From: Coprinus comatus
Lineage: Eukaryota > Basidiomycota > Agaricomycetes > Agaricales > Agaricaceae
Direction: 5' to 3'
NCBI GenBank assembly: GCA_034638255.1
Contig: JAWPGT010000015.1
Span: 1-64,000, forward strand
DNA length: 64,000 nt
Shown in pieces: positions 13,251-25,694 of this stretch. How positions within the stretch are numbered: the first letter of the stretch is position 1; every line of letters starts with the position of its first letter. A program made the translations under genes and the position numbers. A model generated the notes under the pieces. The model saw only the letters and a program-made list of their open reading frames with translations, had not been told where the DNA came from and made no database searches.

Positions 13251-14356
13251 TCAAAACTTGTAGGTCGTCGTTGTTGTGGTCCAAAAATAAGTCTGTTGTC
13301 GGTTTCAAAGCCTAAGGAAAGTTGGGCGCAAGAAAGGGGCTGTGTCCTCTTATCCGTGTCCTTCTTATATACACCCAAAGCGGGGTAAGCTTTCCTTGGC
13401 ACTGGGCACGTTACCCACGGGCCCCGATCACGTTACCTGTCGGATATCCCTTATTTGGTATTCCGACTCATGGCGGATCTTTCCGAAACGTCAAACACCG
13501 CCTCCCGAATACACTGTCGCCTTTGACCGTCGCCCCCCAACGCCAATGTGGGGAAAATACAGTGGTTAATGATGCTTCTTGAATTGTCAGAAGGGAGGTT
13601 TCCCTAGGTTTCCACACAACCGTGGTGCTCACCGTGCACAATCACAAATGGATAAAAATACTCTCGGCATTTCGTTACCACACTAATTAGCTGGCAATCA
13701 CGCAATTGAACCGGCGCTTATCTTTATATTAATTGCCCCTGCCTAATATTCTCCGCCCACCAGCCTTCCCTGTATCTAATATTTTTCTTGCTTATATATA
13801 ACCAATACCTAGTGTGGCCTACAACTGCGACAAGTCCAGTTCGTCAAGAAGCCTATAACCTCAGTCTGGGGGACCGAGTTACCATCAATGACCAACATCT
13901 ACGCAGGTAACGAAAGTCGTTTATAGAATCTAATTAGAGCCCTCAATAAAAGGTTGAGGTCACCTGTCACTTTGGTGATGCTATTTCTAATTACTAAATG
14001 CCGAGAACTCAAGAGCTTGGATTCACCTCCTTCACGAGACTCTTTTTTCCAACGTGTTTCCATTCAAGAAGCTCCCGTACAAACTTCTATTCCTTCTCAA
14101 AACTACCGCACTTGCCCGCACTAAGACCTAGAAGTCCACTTCGACTCCCACAAGGCTCACCAGGGCTCACCCCCACAATGTGAACAATAAGTAAACATAT
14201 TGAATGATATACAGAACTATAATACAAATACAAATGCGGGTTACTAATGAATCAAGACCCTGTTAAATTGGAGAAAAAATAACATCAACCCCAAACATAT
14301 CCGGCATAACCAATTAGTACGCTCCATAAATCTCCACATCAGTAAACAAGAAGCCT
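13251..14356. other. Intergenic, exchanger 5' side
   Basis: No gene seen. Contains the presumed promoter of the exchanger and the 3' end of the urea transporter. A TATA-like TATATATAA lies at 13793-13801, but it is some 540 bp upstream of the exchanger start and its use is unknown. Confidence 0.45.
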
Positions 14357-17235
14357 TTATACGCTGGGTGCCTGAACCTTCTTAGGATCAACGTATTTTC
14401 CAGAGCCTTTCCCAAATACATCCTGTACCATAAACAAAAAGAATAAATTCAAATCAAACAAGCTTTAATGACGAAAAGACGAACCTTAAACATTCCCTTA
14501 ATTATCTGACCAAGTGCAGTTCTACTCTCATAAAGAGGATAAATAACAACAGCAAAACTCGAAAAGAAAGTCCAAGCAATTCCAATTGATACCCAAGCTG
14601 TTAGATCCTTTACGCTATAAATATGCGAAGACCCAAACAATGGTAAAGGTATCAGTAGAATGAGGATCACGAACTAGAAAAGAAAATGCCAAGGAATGGC
14701 GAAAGTTTATAAATCAGTTATTCTGTCATTGGTGACAATAAGAAGAAATGATTATGATTCTCGAACATACCAGACCAATAGAAGACCAACTTGCAAATCT
14801 ATAAGCTTTACCAAGTGTGACCGGATCTAGCTCATTCTCATGCTCCGCAGCATCGAAAGAACCGGTATCAGAATCCTTTGCATCACTCTCCGAGCTCTTT
14901 GTTCTCGTTTTCTCATTCCCTTTTATGTCGCCCACAATAATCTCGGTAGCAGAAACATTATCTTGACTACTGTTCGTGTGCTTAGGCTTGTTGAAGTTAC
15001 GAGTTTCTTCCCAATTGTAGTTATCCGGCCACTATTCAATTTGGAATATCCATATTTATCGGCGGGAGGTTTCCGAAAGGATATGATAGGACTTACGATA
15101 AGTGAAGTAGTAACGGAAATGATAGCACCAACGCCAATAGCAGCCAAATTACCAGCCAACATCTCATAATCACCAGCTGTAGTCTATTACAAAGTCAGCT
15201 TATAATGTCGCAAGGAAAGTGAGAACGATAACATACTTCAACATTGATAACTCCATCATGCAAAGCAGCGGTAGTCACCAACCAAGCCGTAAGACCCAAA
15301 CAAGTTCCCAAAATGGCTCCCGCAATGCATCCCCACTTATTTGCTTTATGCCAAGTGATGCAGAGAGCAATTGGTGCAACGCCAGAACCCAGGAGTACGC
15401 CCATGAAAGTCTGATAAAAGTAGCAAAATAAATTAGTACCATAATCCTATGACCGACAACTTGGACAAAAAGGACTCACATAAAGCCAACCCATAGAAAT
15501 ACCAATAAAATAGAAGATAGTTCCTGCAACGCCACAAACCAAAGCCCAAAACACAACCATATAATGTCCCATCTTCAAAATCTGTTCCTCATTCGCTTTA
15601 GGATTGATATACCTCACATAAACATCGTAAGTCAAAACGCTACTACTAGCAATCAGTTCAGCCGAACAAGCGCTCGTAACAGCCAAAAACAATAGGACCA
15701 AAATAGCCGCAGCACCACCTTTACCAAGTAATGCAGCGGCTGAAGCAGCTGCTGGTAAACCTGCAGAAACGTCTGCCGGTGTTAGTATCCGCATATCTGG
15801 ATCTCCGCGAAGTGCGACTGCTGCTAATCCGAGCGTGGTTGCAAATGTGAATGGAATTGCGAACCTATGCTTTGATTAGTTTCTTCATCAGTTCGAAGGT
15901 CAGAACATACATACCATGCAATACCTCCAAGCAGATAAGCCTTCACAGTAGTCCCTGGTCGACTAGCAATAGCTCTCTGCCAATACGCTTGATCCTGGAA
16001 TACTGTGGCGAAGTTTCCGATGATATTGATAACGCCAAAAATGAGACCGTTCTTAGACCTCATGGTGATATAAGATCCTTCAGCGTTTCCTGGGATTGGT
16101 GTCGCAGCTGCCGCTGCGGTGAGAAGCTCGTGCATTTTGGCAGGACTGCCGATTTTGGGACTTGTAGCATATGTGGTGAAAACGAATATCTACGCATTGT
16201 GAGAGAGTTAGTTTATAATTAGGTGTTGAGAGAAAATCCACTAACTAGGATGATGATGAATAGGATAGATGTGTGTGTGCTATCGACTGATGAGTGTATG
16301 TGATTAGAGAAATGGGAATAATCTTACTAGTCACAAAGAAGGGTTGAACGCATCCACCAACGACGACGTAAATGGCAACACCAATAGGAATAAGGAAACA
16401 AGCCTAATGAATGACATTGAAAACCCAATATCATAAAGACAGAAAGACTCTCCACGCACAGCAATCGTATTCATTCCAGTCAAATCGGTCACAGTCGCCG
16501 ATCCTCCAAGAATCAACATAGAGCTGACAATGATGTTCGTTGCAAAACTACATAGAAGAGTCCCTTTTTGTTAGGGAGCTGGGCCCGGAAGTAAAAAAAC
16601 AACGTACCCGAAGAACATGAATACCTTATGGGCTGCTCCTCCCCACCGTTTACCTACAATTTCCAACCACGTATGCGCATACGGGGCATTCATCTTAAGT
16701 TTTGCTGCCAACTAATAGAATAGAGCAAAAAAGCCCAGTCAGATGTCATGACACACTGTCGCGTTAAACGAGAATGTTAGAAAGGTTACTCACCATAGCG
16801 AACAGTAAGACCTGAACAGTGGCACCAGCTATTGAAAAAACAATTTCAGCTCAACATATTCGAAGCCGTGTTCAAGAAAGAACAAGAAAACGTAAGAAAA
16901 TACATACCACCATACCACCAAGGACCACTAATACCAAATTTATAAGCAACAGCACTACTTTGCAATAACGTTGCAGCCCAAGTCCACGCCGAAACGATAC
17001 CAGAAGCTATCAACCCAGGTTTAACACTTCTTGAAGCCGTATTAAACTCTTCTGAATCTTTGGGCGAAAATGCTGTATATCGTGATTGAACGGCAGTTAG
17101 GCCTATCATAAAGACACTAAAGAATAATCCAATGCCGATAACTAAATTAAAAGGTTAGTTTGCGTGTTAAATGGATGAAAGGATCCACGTACCGACACCG
17201 TACCCAGCTCCTTGAGGTAGAACTGTTTCCGACAT
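14357..17235 (-). CDS. Urea/polyamine transporter, DUR3 type (SSF family)
   Basis: Plasma-membrane sodium:solute-symporter-family permease; yeast DUR3 imports urea and polyamines with protons. Fourteen exons (17193-17235, 16908-17141, 16794-16828, 16608-16711, 16460-16547, 16328-16403, 16246-16286, 15915-16189, 15480-15864, 15237-15410, 15097-15183, 14771-15031, 14485-14673, 14357-14422) sum to 2058 nt, 685 residues, close to yeast DUR3. The start MSETVLPQGAGYGV is typical of fungal DUR3. Core motifs include SAWTWAATLLQSSAVAYKFG, GPWWYGAGATVQVLLFA, NAPYAHTWLEIVGKRWG, and TSACSAELIASSSVLTYDVY. About 13-15 hydrophobic segments are readable. A polar acidic loop follows WPDNYNWEET near residue 520. 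In fungi this gene is usually under nitrogen control; no urea amidolyase gene lies nearby. Confidence 0.95.
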
Positions 17236-18859
17236 TCTCTGGACCTTGTGGAATAAACAAGCAGAAATTAGGAATAGAACCTCTGGTTAAGCGATTGTAG
17301 GAGGGACAGTGGATGGCAACAGCGCAATACCCAACGATGGCGGCGTTGGCGACTACGTATCTGCAAAAAAAGGTCAAAGGTTCAAGCAGGTTTTACCCCA
17401 TTACTTATCGAACCCATATATACTTAGCCCATGATGTAACAATATCCTTATCTCTAGAGACAAAGATAAAGACTCTATAAGCAAACACAGTTCATCAATT
17501 ACATATCTCGATTGACACTTTTGCCTTCGATTACCCTTGTGGAATCGGAAATACTCGACTTCCCTGAGGGGAGGTTTTTTTTTAGGTTACATGTGAGATA
17601 GGAGAAAGAGCGAACTGATAGGATGCTGATAAGTGCGTCTTGATTCGTATGTTTCCATGGGTTTAGGATGCAGACACCAGTATATATATTACAAAAATTA
17701 AGACACTTGGCCTGATATTTAGTGAATGGCATTAGAATTGAGGTATACAAAACGCACCGAGTCTTACAATGACATACAATAGGTTGATACCTCGTTCTCG
17801 TGTGTCTATGTTGCATTCGTCACCTATATGCGTGAAACCAATGTTTCGACAGTCAGCCTGAATTTACGTTCGCTATAGGAATAACATGCCTCCAATACAT
17901 GTCAAGTCTAGGCGAGCATATTCATTCCTCATCCTTTATCTTTCTTCCTTCTCCGCATATGCATAAATAATCTCATGGGAGGTCACTTCCGATGTTGCCA
18001 AGCCGTTGGCACCTTTAAAGGTTGATATTGATATTGATTATCGTTGTCAAGTTTTCAGGGCAATACTGGGCAATAGTCTTTTTTGATCGTAATAGATAGG
18101 ACTCGGATATAATTGATAGTGGTGGAAACCTGTGGAAACCCGTTCTATGTTAGACGATAATGTTTTTCCGTAGAAATACCCGTAAGCGTTGTTGTGTGTT
18201 GATCTTCTTAAAAGTTTGATTTTGATTTTCTCTTCAGAGATTGCATCGTAATACAAGAAAACATGAACGTGGTAGCCTAGATTTATGTTGATTTTGAATG
18301 AGCGAGGACCAAAAATGTTGTCAACACGGTCATTGATCGGCCGGTTTTAACCGAGTGGACTTATCACCTTGTGAGTTATTAATAAACAGTTAATAAATAG
18401 AGCCAGCCAGGAGCCAGCGATAAGCAAACTCCATTCGTTTATAGTGCTGTGGGGCTACTTTCAATCAATGAAAGGACTCAAGTTACGATCAAGTACTCAC
18501 TGGTGAAATACTACATATAGTGGAATCCAATAAATGGGGAGGTAGCTTATTTATTCATTACAGCGGTGCGCCGCTTATGATGAGTATAGTAAATTGTAAT
18601 TCTAGCACGCGGGTACTCAACGGAAACATAGAACGCCCCACATTGTTTGAAGGTCATTATTGAACTTGACAGACGCCCAAGTTAAAGACCGACTCTTGCG
18701 AATTATACATTCACAATAATAGAACAAGTACTTTTGGAGAAGTTCAATCTTAGAAGATCACACAAAAACGTGAGGATGAGAGAAAAATTATATGATCCAG
18801 TAACCGAAACATGCAAGCAGAAACACAAATTGGAAGTAAAGAAACGAGATAAAATAAAT
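17236..18859. other. Intergenic, transporter 5' side
   Basis: No gene seen on either strand. It carries the promoter side of the urea transporter and the 3' side of the repeat protein. Several short frames occur but none has codon or motif support. Confidence 0.5.
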
Positions 18860-20951
18860 TTAAGCGGTCTTGACAGCAATTTTCAAGACTTGGATGAGAG
18901 CACCCAAGTTAAGGTGGAGGATGACGGGAGCAATGCAAGCAACAAGAGGAGTGAGCTCAACGAGGAGACCACCAACAATTTGAAGAGCACATCCAACAAT
19001 GACAGCGAGTGCAACACCGATTTCAGCAACGAGTCCAAGAACGACCTCGATTCTGACACTGGCGGCAATCTTAGCAACAAGACCAAGGACAATGACGACA
19101 GTCTGCAAAAGAGTATGGTAAGAAACGAGTTCATCGAGTAATAAATTAGAACTTACGGTGAGGAGAGTAGCAACAAGCTCAGCAACAGCTTTGACAGAAA
19201 GAACTTTGCCCTTGAGAACGAGAACGCCTTCGATGGGGTTGGCAACGAGGACATCAAGTTCAACCTTAACTTCGGTAAGGATAGCCTTGATTTGGTTAAG
19301 GATGGGAATGGCAAGATCGATAGTAGCAGAAGCGTCGAGGTTGAGGTTGATCAAGTGACTAATGTGGTCGCAAAGAGGTTGAACCTTGGCAGTGACATCG
19401 ACAATGATAACAGGCAATGAACGGGGTTCGCCACGGGGTTTGAGAGTAGCTCCACTAGCAGCAGTAATTGCACCAAGGACGGGAGCAGCAGCATCAAGAC
19501 CATCACGACCAGTGTGTTGAATAGCTTTAGCATTGAGGAGTTCAATGTGCGCATTAGGAAGGATAGAAATCTTGTTGTCGGCAATGGTGATGAGTTGGTC
19601 GGCATCAAGATGCAAGACGCTAGCAACTGAGGTGAGGATAGCAATATCGGCAGGGAAAAGCTCAGAGAGTCTGACATCAGCATCACGGGATTGGATGGAC
19701 TTCGCATTGGCAACCTCGAGGTTCAAATTGTCAAGAACAGAGATCTTGTTGTGGATGATGTCGAGGACACTTGAGACATCGATACCAGCAAAGGTAGCAA
19801 TAACAGTGACGATGTCGGTATGGTAAGGGACAAGCTCGTCGCGTTGTTGGATAGCCTTGGCATTCGCAGCCTCGACATTGAGACCATTAGCAACATTGAC
19901 GAAGTTGCCAATAACGCTAACAACATCCTTGACATCGACGCCGATGAAGTTGGCAATAGCAGTGATGACTTCAACTTCGGCCAATTCGCGATGTTGGACA
20001 CTCTTGGCATTAGCAGCCTCGACGTTTGCATCATTGGCAGCACCAACAACGTTACCGAAAATGCCGACAAGGTCCTTAGCATTGATACCAAGAGAGGTGA
20101 GAATGGAGGTGATGACGTCAGCTTCGAGTAGTTCGTCGCGAGTTTGGTGAGAGACAGCATTGAGAGCGCTGACATTGCCATTGTTAGCAATTCCGATGGT
20201 GTTGCAAACGACAGCGATAAGATCCTCGAGCTTGACACCGAAAGTGTTGGCGATTGTCGTCAAGATCTCAAGTTCAGCCAATTCGCGAGACTGGTGGGAC
20301 TTGGCGTTAGCCGCGTCAACGTTGAGATTATTGGCAACACCAACAACATTGCCAACGACCTTGAGAACATCCTTAACGTCGACACCAATGAAGTTGGCGA
20401 TGGTAGTAAGAGCCTCGAGTTCAAGAAGTTCACGACCTTGGACGGCCTTGGCATTGGCAGCATCCACGTTGAGGTTGTTCGCAATACCAACGACATTTCC
20501 GAAGACACCGACAAGATCTTTAGCGTCAATTCCAAGAGCAGTGAGAATCGAAGTAACGGGTTCAACCTCAGCAAGCTCGCGAGATTGGTGAGAGACAGCG
20601 TTGAGAGCATCAATGTTAGCGTTGTTTGCAACACCAACTTTGTTGGAGATGATTTTGATGAGGTCATCAAGCTTGACACCGAAGGTGTTGGCAATGGCGG
20701 TCAAGATTTCAAGCTCAACCAATTCAAGATCCTGATGAGATTTTTTTTAATCAACACATTTGAAGAGTCAACAAGCAATAACTTACCCTCTTAGAGGCGA
20801 TGGAAGGGCCGAGTCCACTGAGGACAGTGGCAAGAGGATTGTTATTAGCGGCGAGAGCTTGGTTCTCAGTAGGGAGACCATGAGGAAGAGCAGCTCCAAT
20901 AGCCGCGAAGGCAAGGGAGGCGAAGGCAGTGAGGGAGGCAAAAGAAGGCAT
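18860..20951 (-). CDS. Secreted protein of eight tandem ~50-residue units with a hydrophobic C-terminal domain
   Basis: I do not recognise a named family. Three exons (20787-20951, 19157-20731, 18860-19102) give 1983 nt, 660 residues. The N-terminus MPSFASLTAFASLAFAAIGA is a clear signal peptide. A dibasic KR closes exon 1, directly before the first repeat. Exon 2 then encodes eight units (51, 49, 49, 49, 50, 49, 52 and 60 residues). Each opens with Asp/Glu right after an arginine (for example SHQSR then ELAE) and contains a G-V/I-D/K-x-KD core and an N-x-(D/E)AANAK tail. The remaining ~190 residues are Val/Leu/Ile-rich with few charges. The second intron (54 nt) is a multiple of three and open, so a retained form would add 18 residues. 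The layout recalls fungal precursors cut after basic residues, such as the Ustilago Rep1 repellent, but no sequence match is claimed. A TATA box lies about 105 bp upstream. Confidence 0.8.
19505..20731 (-). repeat. Eight-unit coding tandem repeat, ~147 bp period
   Basis: Units of 51, 49, 49, 49, 50, 49, 52 and 60 codons follow one another without spacers. Units 1-3 (20285-20731) and 4-6 (19841-20284) match in order: unit 1 resembles 4 (IANTFGVKL), 2 resembles 5 (SILTALGI/SILTSLGI), and 3 resembles 6 (IANFIGVDV). So the array grew partly by copying a three-unit block. Units 7 and 8 have diverged. Confidence 0.9.
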
Positions 20952-22231
20952 TTCAAAAAAGAATGTGAGGGGTTGTCTGACGAGACGCTGTTAGAAACTT
21001 GAGTAGAGAGAAGCGGTGAGAGGCCGATGGAAGGTGGGGATATTTCGCATAACAGTATATATAGGTTCTCATAGACCGATCCTGGAGAGGGTTGTCCCGT
21101 ATCGCTCCGGTCATTTTTTCTCCCCAAAGGATGGGACAAAAGCGATAGAATGGTCTCATCGCCAAGCAGTCATTCGAACAGAATTTTACGTGCTAAATAT
21201 AATGTCATTGATGCCATCACTTGAGACCCTACCTCCGACTCCGTCTCGAGGACGCGTTCCGCTTCCCGTGACGTCGTTAAAAACGCGTCTGTTCGTGTCA
21301 AATAACGATCCAAGTCATAAACTGTTCCAATCTCCAGAAAATACAGAAAGTACAGATGCCAATTCTTGTAGAGATCGTGAGCCCTTGCACCCTTGTGAGA
21401 TACGTTAGTAAAACGAGTATAGTGCCGAAATAGTTGACTAACCATTCTGGTCTAGATATGTAATCGATCAACTTCTTATTATAATTGTACTAACACTGCG
21501 CTGTCGCTCGGAGTACCCTGTGCGGCGTGTAATTCATTCATTCTAAGTACTACAAGCCGAAGTACCCGGAGACGATTTCCTTGTATATGGCGTCAACACA
21601 TACTTTTCAACAAGTTGGAAGAGTTCCATCCAAGTTCCATCTGATTTCGACGGTACCACTTGGCTACAAACAAATGATTTGAAGATCTATCCTCAAAAAC
21701 TCCAAACGTTGGAACAATTGTCGTTCTTCTTTGAGCGCCCAATCATCCCGTAAGTAAAGATTTTTTGAAAGAAGCAGACCCGTATTCAAATATTCATTGA
21801 TCATCCACTTGATGCATTGATGTTGCTGTCACCAAATGCGTTCCCAGTTCACTGGGCTCCACGGCTCGTTCTCGGCTAGCAAATAGGTTTTATGTTGACG
21901 CAATGTTGGTTATCGTGGGGGGGTGATTGTTGATTCGAGTTAATAATATTTCACGCCTTTTTAGCTGCATTAACTACGTCAGAGATAAGGCTCATGTACA
22001 CGTTTGCATATATTAACAATGTATATAGCAAGTATATAGACAGGTGACAGGGATTAGACGTACAGATGTGTACAGACATGAACGCATGGTGGTGTTAAAA
22101 ACTTAAGAGTGATATTAATATATTGGAACTCCGGGAAAGTCTTCAGTGTTCAATAGCCTGAGTTGTAAATAGTGCCAAACAGACATACCTTCTCATCACT
22201 TTAGATTGTGACGTCGACGAGGTTAACAATA
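20952..22231. other. Intergenic between divergent genes
   Basis: Divergent promoter region for the minus-strand repeat protein and the plus-strand hydrolase. No coding region is supported. Apart from the TATA box at 21056-21063 I see no defined elements. Confidence 0.45.
21056..21063 (-). promoter_or_regulatory. TATA box of the repeat-protein gene
   Basis: TATATATA lies about 105 bp upstream of the start at 20951. It is followed by a pyrimidine-rich stretch before the ATG, a common layout in strongly expressed fungal genes. Confidence 0.5.
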
Positions 22232-23748
22232 ATGTCCAAATTTATTCCTTCGCTTGAGGGTTTCGCAAAGGTTAGCTTTTGGTGTTAACTGGTCGCAACT
22301 ATACATACGTCTCCTGACCACTCTCATGTTAATTTTCTGTCCAGGGAACATTCGCGACTGCTGCAGGTCTTTCTACACTGAGTAAGCAGGCTACCATTAC
22401 ACCAACGCGTCAACTAATCAGAATATAGGCGCCGGACTCCTATGGTATGGACAAGGATATCTGATATATCCTTCAGCATTTCCCCCTGGTTCAAGAACTG
22501 GTTAGTTGTGTTACCAAAAACCATACCGTATGGATTGGCTATAACATTTTCCTATACAGAAGTTGATACACCAGACAAGCACAACCTCCCATATGAAGAT
22601 CTTGAACTAGTCACACCGGATGATGTAACTTTGCGATGCTTCATGTTGCGACAACTTAAACGTCTGAACGATAAAAATCCTGGGCCACAGTAATTCCAGA
22701 TGATTTGAACTCTATGTCCGAAGATGATGTGAGTTTTACCGCTACCTAAATACCAAAAGCTGTATTGATGCACAATTTCGACCACGCAGTTTGTTGCAAG
22801 TAGACCTACTGTGATCATGTTTCATGGAAACGCTGGTAATCACGGACACAGAATACCGCTTGCCAAAGTTTTCTATCTCAAGATGCGTTGTAATGTTTTA
22901 ATGATGTGCTATCGAGGGTGAGCCTATTGATTTTGTGATAGGCAATGGTAATTCACATAATCTTAGTTATGGGCTATCCGAAGGCACGCCAAGTGAAAAG
23001 GGTACGTATTGTTCTGAAGAAGTAACAGTGTCGGGTACTTATATTATTTCCAAAAGGGCTACAAATGGATGCTCAGACAGGATTAAATTACCTCCTTAAG
23101 GACCAAAGATACCACCAAACACCGATCGTAAGTCGTTGGTTATGAGACAAGATATATACTAATATTGTTGTATGCAGGTTCTCTATGGCCAATCAATTGG
23201 CGGTGCAGTTTCAATTGATCTCGTCAGTCGAAACCCCAATAAGGTAAATCCAGCATCATAATAGCATAACTACCAGCCTACTCATGTTATAGATCGCGGC
23301 CGTCATTCTTGAGAATACCTTCACCTCACTACCCAGTCTAATTCCACATGCACTTCCATTGCTCAGCTCTGTTTCTTTCTTATGCCATCAAAAATGGGAT
23401 TCTGTTTCAAAAGTTCCTCTGATACCAGCTTCAACTCCTATTTTAATGCTCAGTGGACTGAAGGACGAAATTGTACCAAAGAAAATCATGCGAGAATTAT
23501 GGGAAGCCATTTCTAAACGCAAAGGAACCCAAACCACAGAAGTTGAAGACACTAATACAGGCAACCAGCAGGATAAATTTTTAGAATTCGAGGATGGTGG
23601 TCACAGTGAGTTGTTCAAAATGTGTCCACATAATCTATAACGTTCCTAACAAACTCTCCAAGACGATACTTGCGTGCAGCCTGGGTACTGGTCTGCAGTT
23701 GCGGGATTTATTGCCCAGTTGGGTTTGGCGGGGTCGCCTTCAGCCTAA
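22232..23748 (+). CDS. Bem46-like alpha/beta hydrolase, one apparent frameshift
   Basis: Member of the Bem46/ABHD13 serine-hydrolase family; fungal Bem46 is linked to ER and cell polarity, with unknown substrate. Ten exons: 22232-22270, 22345-22381, 22429-22500, 22560-22728, 22790-22917, 22967-23001, 23057-23127, 23178-23243, 23293-23605, 23663-23748. An N-terminal membrane segment precedes LLWYGQGYLIYPSAFPPGSR. FHGNAGNHGHR supplies the oxyanion loop, YGQSIGGAV the nucleophile serine, GLKDEIVP the aspartate and GGHND the histidine. In exon 4 the frame breaks at an A5 run (22673-22677). Upstream codons reach a stop at 22691, while downstream codons (WATVIPDDLNSMSEDD) lie in another frame. The coding total is 1016 nt, one short of 339 codons, so a single missing base explains it. 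The gene may be intact with a sequencing error, or a fresh pseudogene. Confidence 0.85.
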
Positions 23749-24107
23749 TGTCTATGTTGGAGTACCCATGTACGATAATTAATCTTTATATATACACAAC
23801 CATTGTGCGCACCATAGGAGCTTCATCTGGGCTTCGTTATAATGATTCAGACTCACGTGACCCTTTCTGCTAATTGATCACATTTGGACCTGTAATTTAG
23901 CATCTTACACTCTTTTCCTGACGCCCATCTCGCCTTTTAAGTGAGTCTTCAAGAATGCGCGCGTGATTGCTTGTAATACACCGAACGAACTATCTAACTA
24001 CAATACACTGCTAGGTTATTGATACCCCAATATACGACGCGTCAGACCTCTTTCACTTCTACTGTCGTACACTCGATACGAAATATTTACTGCAGAAAGT
24101 GTCTATA
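23749..24107. other. Short intergenic gap
   Basis: About 360 bp between two plus-strand genes; nothing recognisable beyond presumed 3' and 5' untranslated sequence. Confidence 0.5.
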
Positions 24108-25694
24108 ATGGACGGTAGAGCCGAGGAAAATGGTGACTTGGACTTTGTACAATGGCAAAGCTCGCAGACCGCTTGTGCTGCACTCGATACTCTGCTATCC
24201 GAGGCGTCTTTTACTTCCTCATCAGACGGGTTTCAAAGTTTGTTTATTACTGACTACGCTTTCCGCTTTTTCAACTAACGAGCGTCAAAGGGAAAAAAGG
24301 CGCTTCATATACCCGCGATAAATCTCTCCAAGTCTTCCCCCTATGCATCAAGTTCTTCTGCATCCTGGATGTCATCGAATGGACTGTCTCCTTCATCTGA
24401 CTCTACGCCTCCGAGCACATCAAAATTCACAGTTAATACCAAAAATGTGGCAAACGATCATCGGACGCGGCTGTCACGCTCCTCTAGTTCTTCAACGATA
24501 GACCTTTCGCCAGTTCATGACCCTGATCAGTTCATCAATATGCTGAAGGGTATCTCTCAAAGAATCGATGGTAACATCCGTAATGATGTAGGCCCTTCCC
24601 AGGAAAGGTTGAAGCGGAAGCAACAATCTAAACGAGTGTCAAATAGCTCCGACCTCAGCATCAAACGAGTAAAAAATCATCCGTCTTCTTCGAAGTCTGT
24701 TCGTTCATCCTCGGAAGGCAGTAAGAAAGGCAAACTATCCTCTGGAATCCCGGCGTATCCCTCGGGACCCTCTGGGTCATCGGCATACACTGACTCTGCC
24801 GGAGTTACTCGAAACAATAATGTAACATCGGCGAGGATTAATCCTCCCAAATCTTCCTATGAAGCTATGCCGCCACCTCCAGTACCACTGGCAAAACGCT
24901 CACCTCTCTCGTCATCATTGTCATCGCTTTCGGGGACGCGACCGGCATGTAATCCATTGCAAACCAGTTCATCAAACAAAGTGTTACAGAGAGGGGGAAA
25001 GAGCGCGGAACAATGCAACAAAGATGAATCTTCCTCCATACCCCCTCAGAAACTGTATACTACAAACGTATTGGATAATGCACCTTCAAGCTCAAGCTCA
25101 ACTTCAACTTCCACCCAGAACGTCTCGCTTCATCCTCTTCTTGACCCAGAACGCAAACAACGAAGGCTTAAACTCGAACGCACCATCTCCGCCTCCTTGG
25201 CATCGCTACCAGACAAACCCTCTCCGTCTAGTAGCTCCTCTTCTCATACCACACGCACTATTGTACCCCAGCAAAACAAACTCATATCAGTACTACGTCA
25301 GGTTCCGGAAAAACAACAACAGCCTGTTAATCTTCCATCATCACAAGGGCGCCTCAATGGTGCTTCACGACCTCCACCCTTAGGTATGCGTCGAACGCAT
25401 ACATACCCTCAATTATCCCAGCAGATGAGTCAGAGCGGCAGTCTTCCGAATAAGACATTCAAACCGCCACTATTATCGAATTCACAGCCGACACAAACCG
25501 CCATTCAACGTGCAGTACAGTCACAAGAATCTCCGGCCCCGAAAAATTCCGCTCGTCAGTCACATTCTCAAGAAAACCAGGATGAAGAAATGGAAGACGT
25601 TCAAAATTCTGATGCTGATCTGTCATTCGGAGATGCAGTTTCGTTTGATGTTGATATGGATGTGTTAGAGGAGACGATGAGAATGTATGATTAA
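24108..25694 (+). CDS. Ser-rich protein of unknown function
   Basis: Not recognised. Two exons (24108-24237 and 24283-25694, 1542 nt) give 513 residues. I extended the start from the internal ATG at 24369 to the ATG at 24108, because a 45-nt GT..AG intron joins the frames in phase and adds an acidic N-terminus starting MDGRAEENGDLDFVQWQ. Most of the protein is low-complexity Ser/Pro/Gln with basic patches (KRKQQSKRVSNSS, IKRVKNHPSS), consistent with a disordered, possibly nuclear protein. Two short parts look constrained: HPLLDPERKQRRLKLERTIS near residue 340 and the acidic C-terminal tail SFGDAVSFDVDMDVLEETMR. No catalytic motif, signal peptide or membrane segment is visible. Confidence 0.75.

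Noticed and set aside
18734..20794. Long plus-strand frames (135 to 216 residues) opposite the repeat protein
   Set aside because: They are antisense mirrors of the tandem repeat; periodic codon use keeps several frames open. The minus strand has the signal peptide, introns in phase and TATA box.
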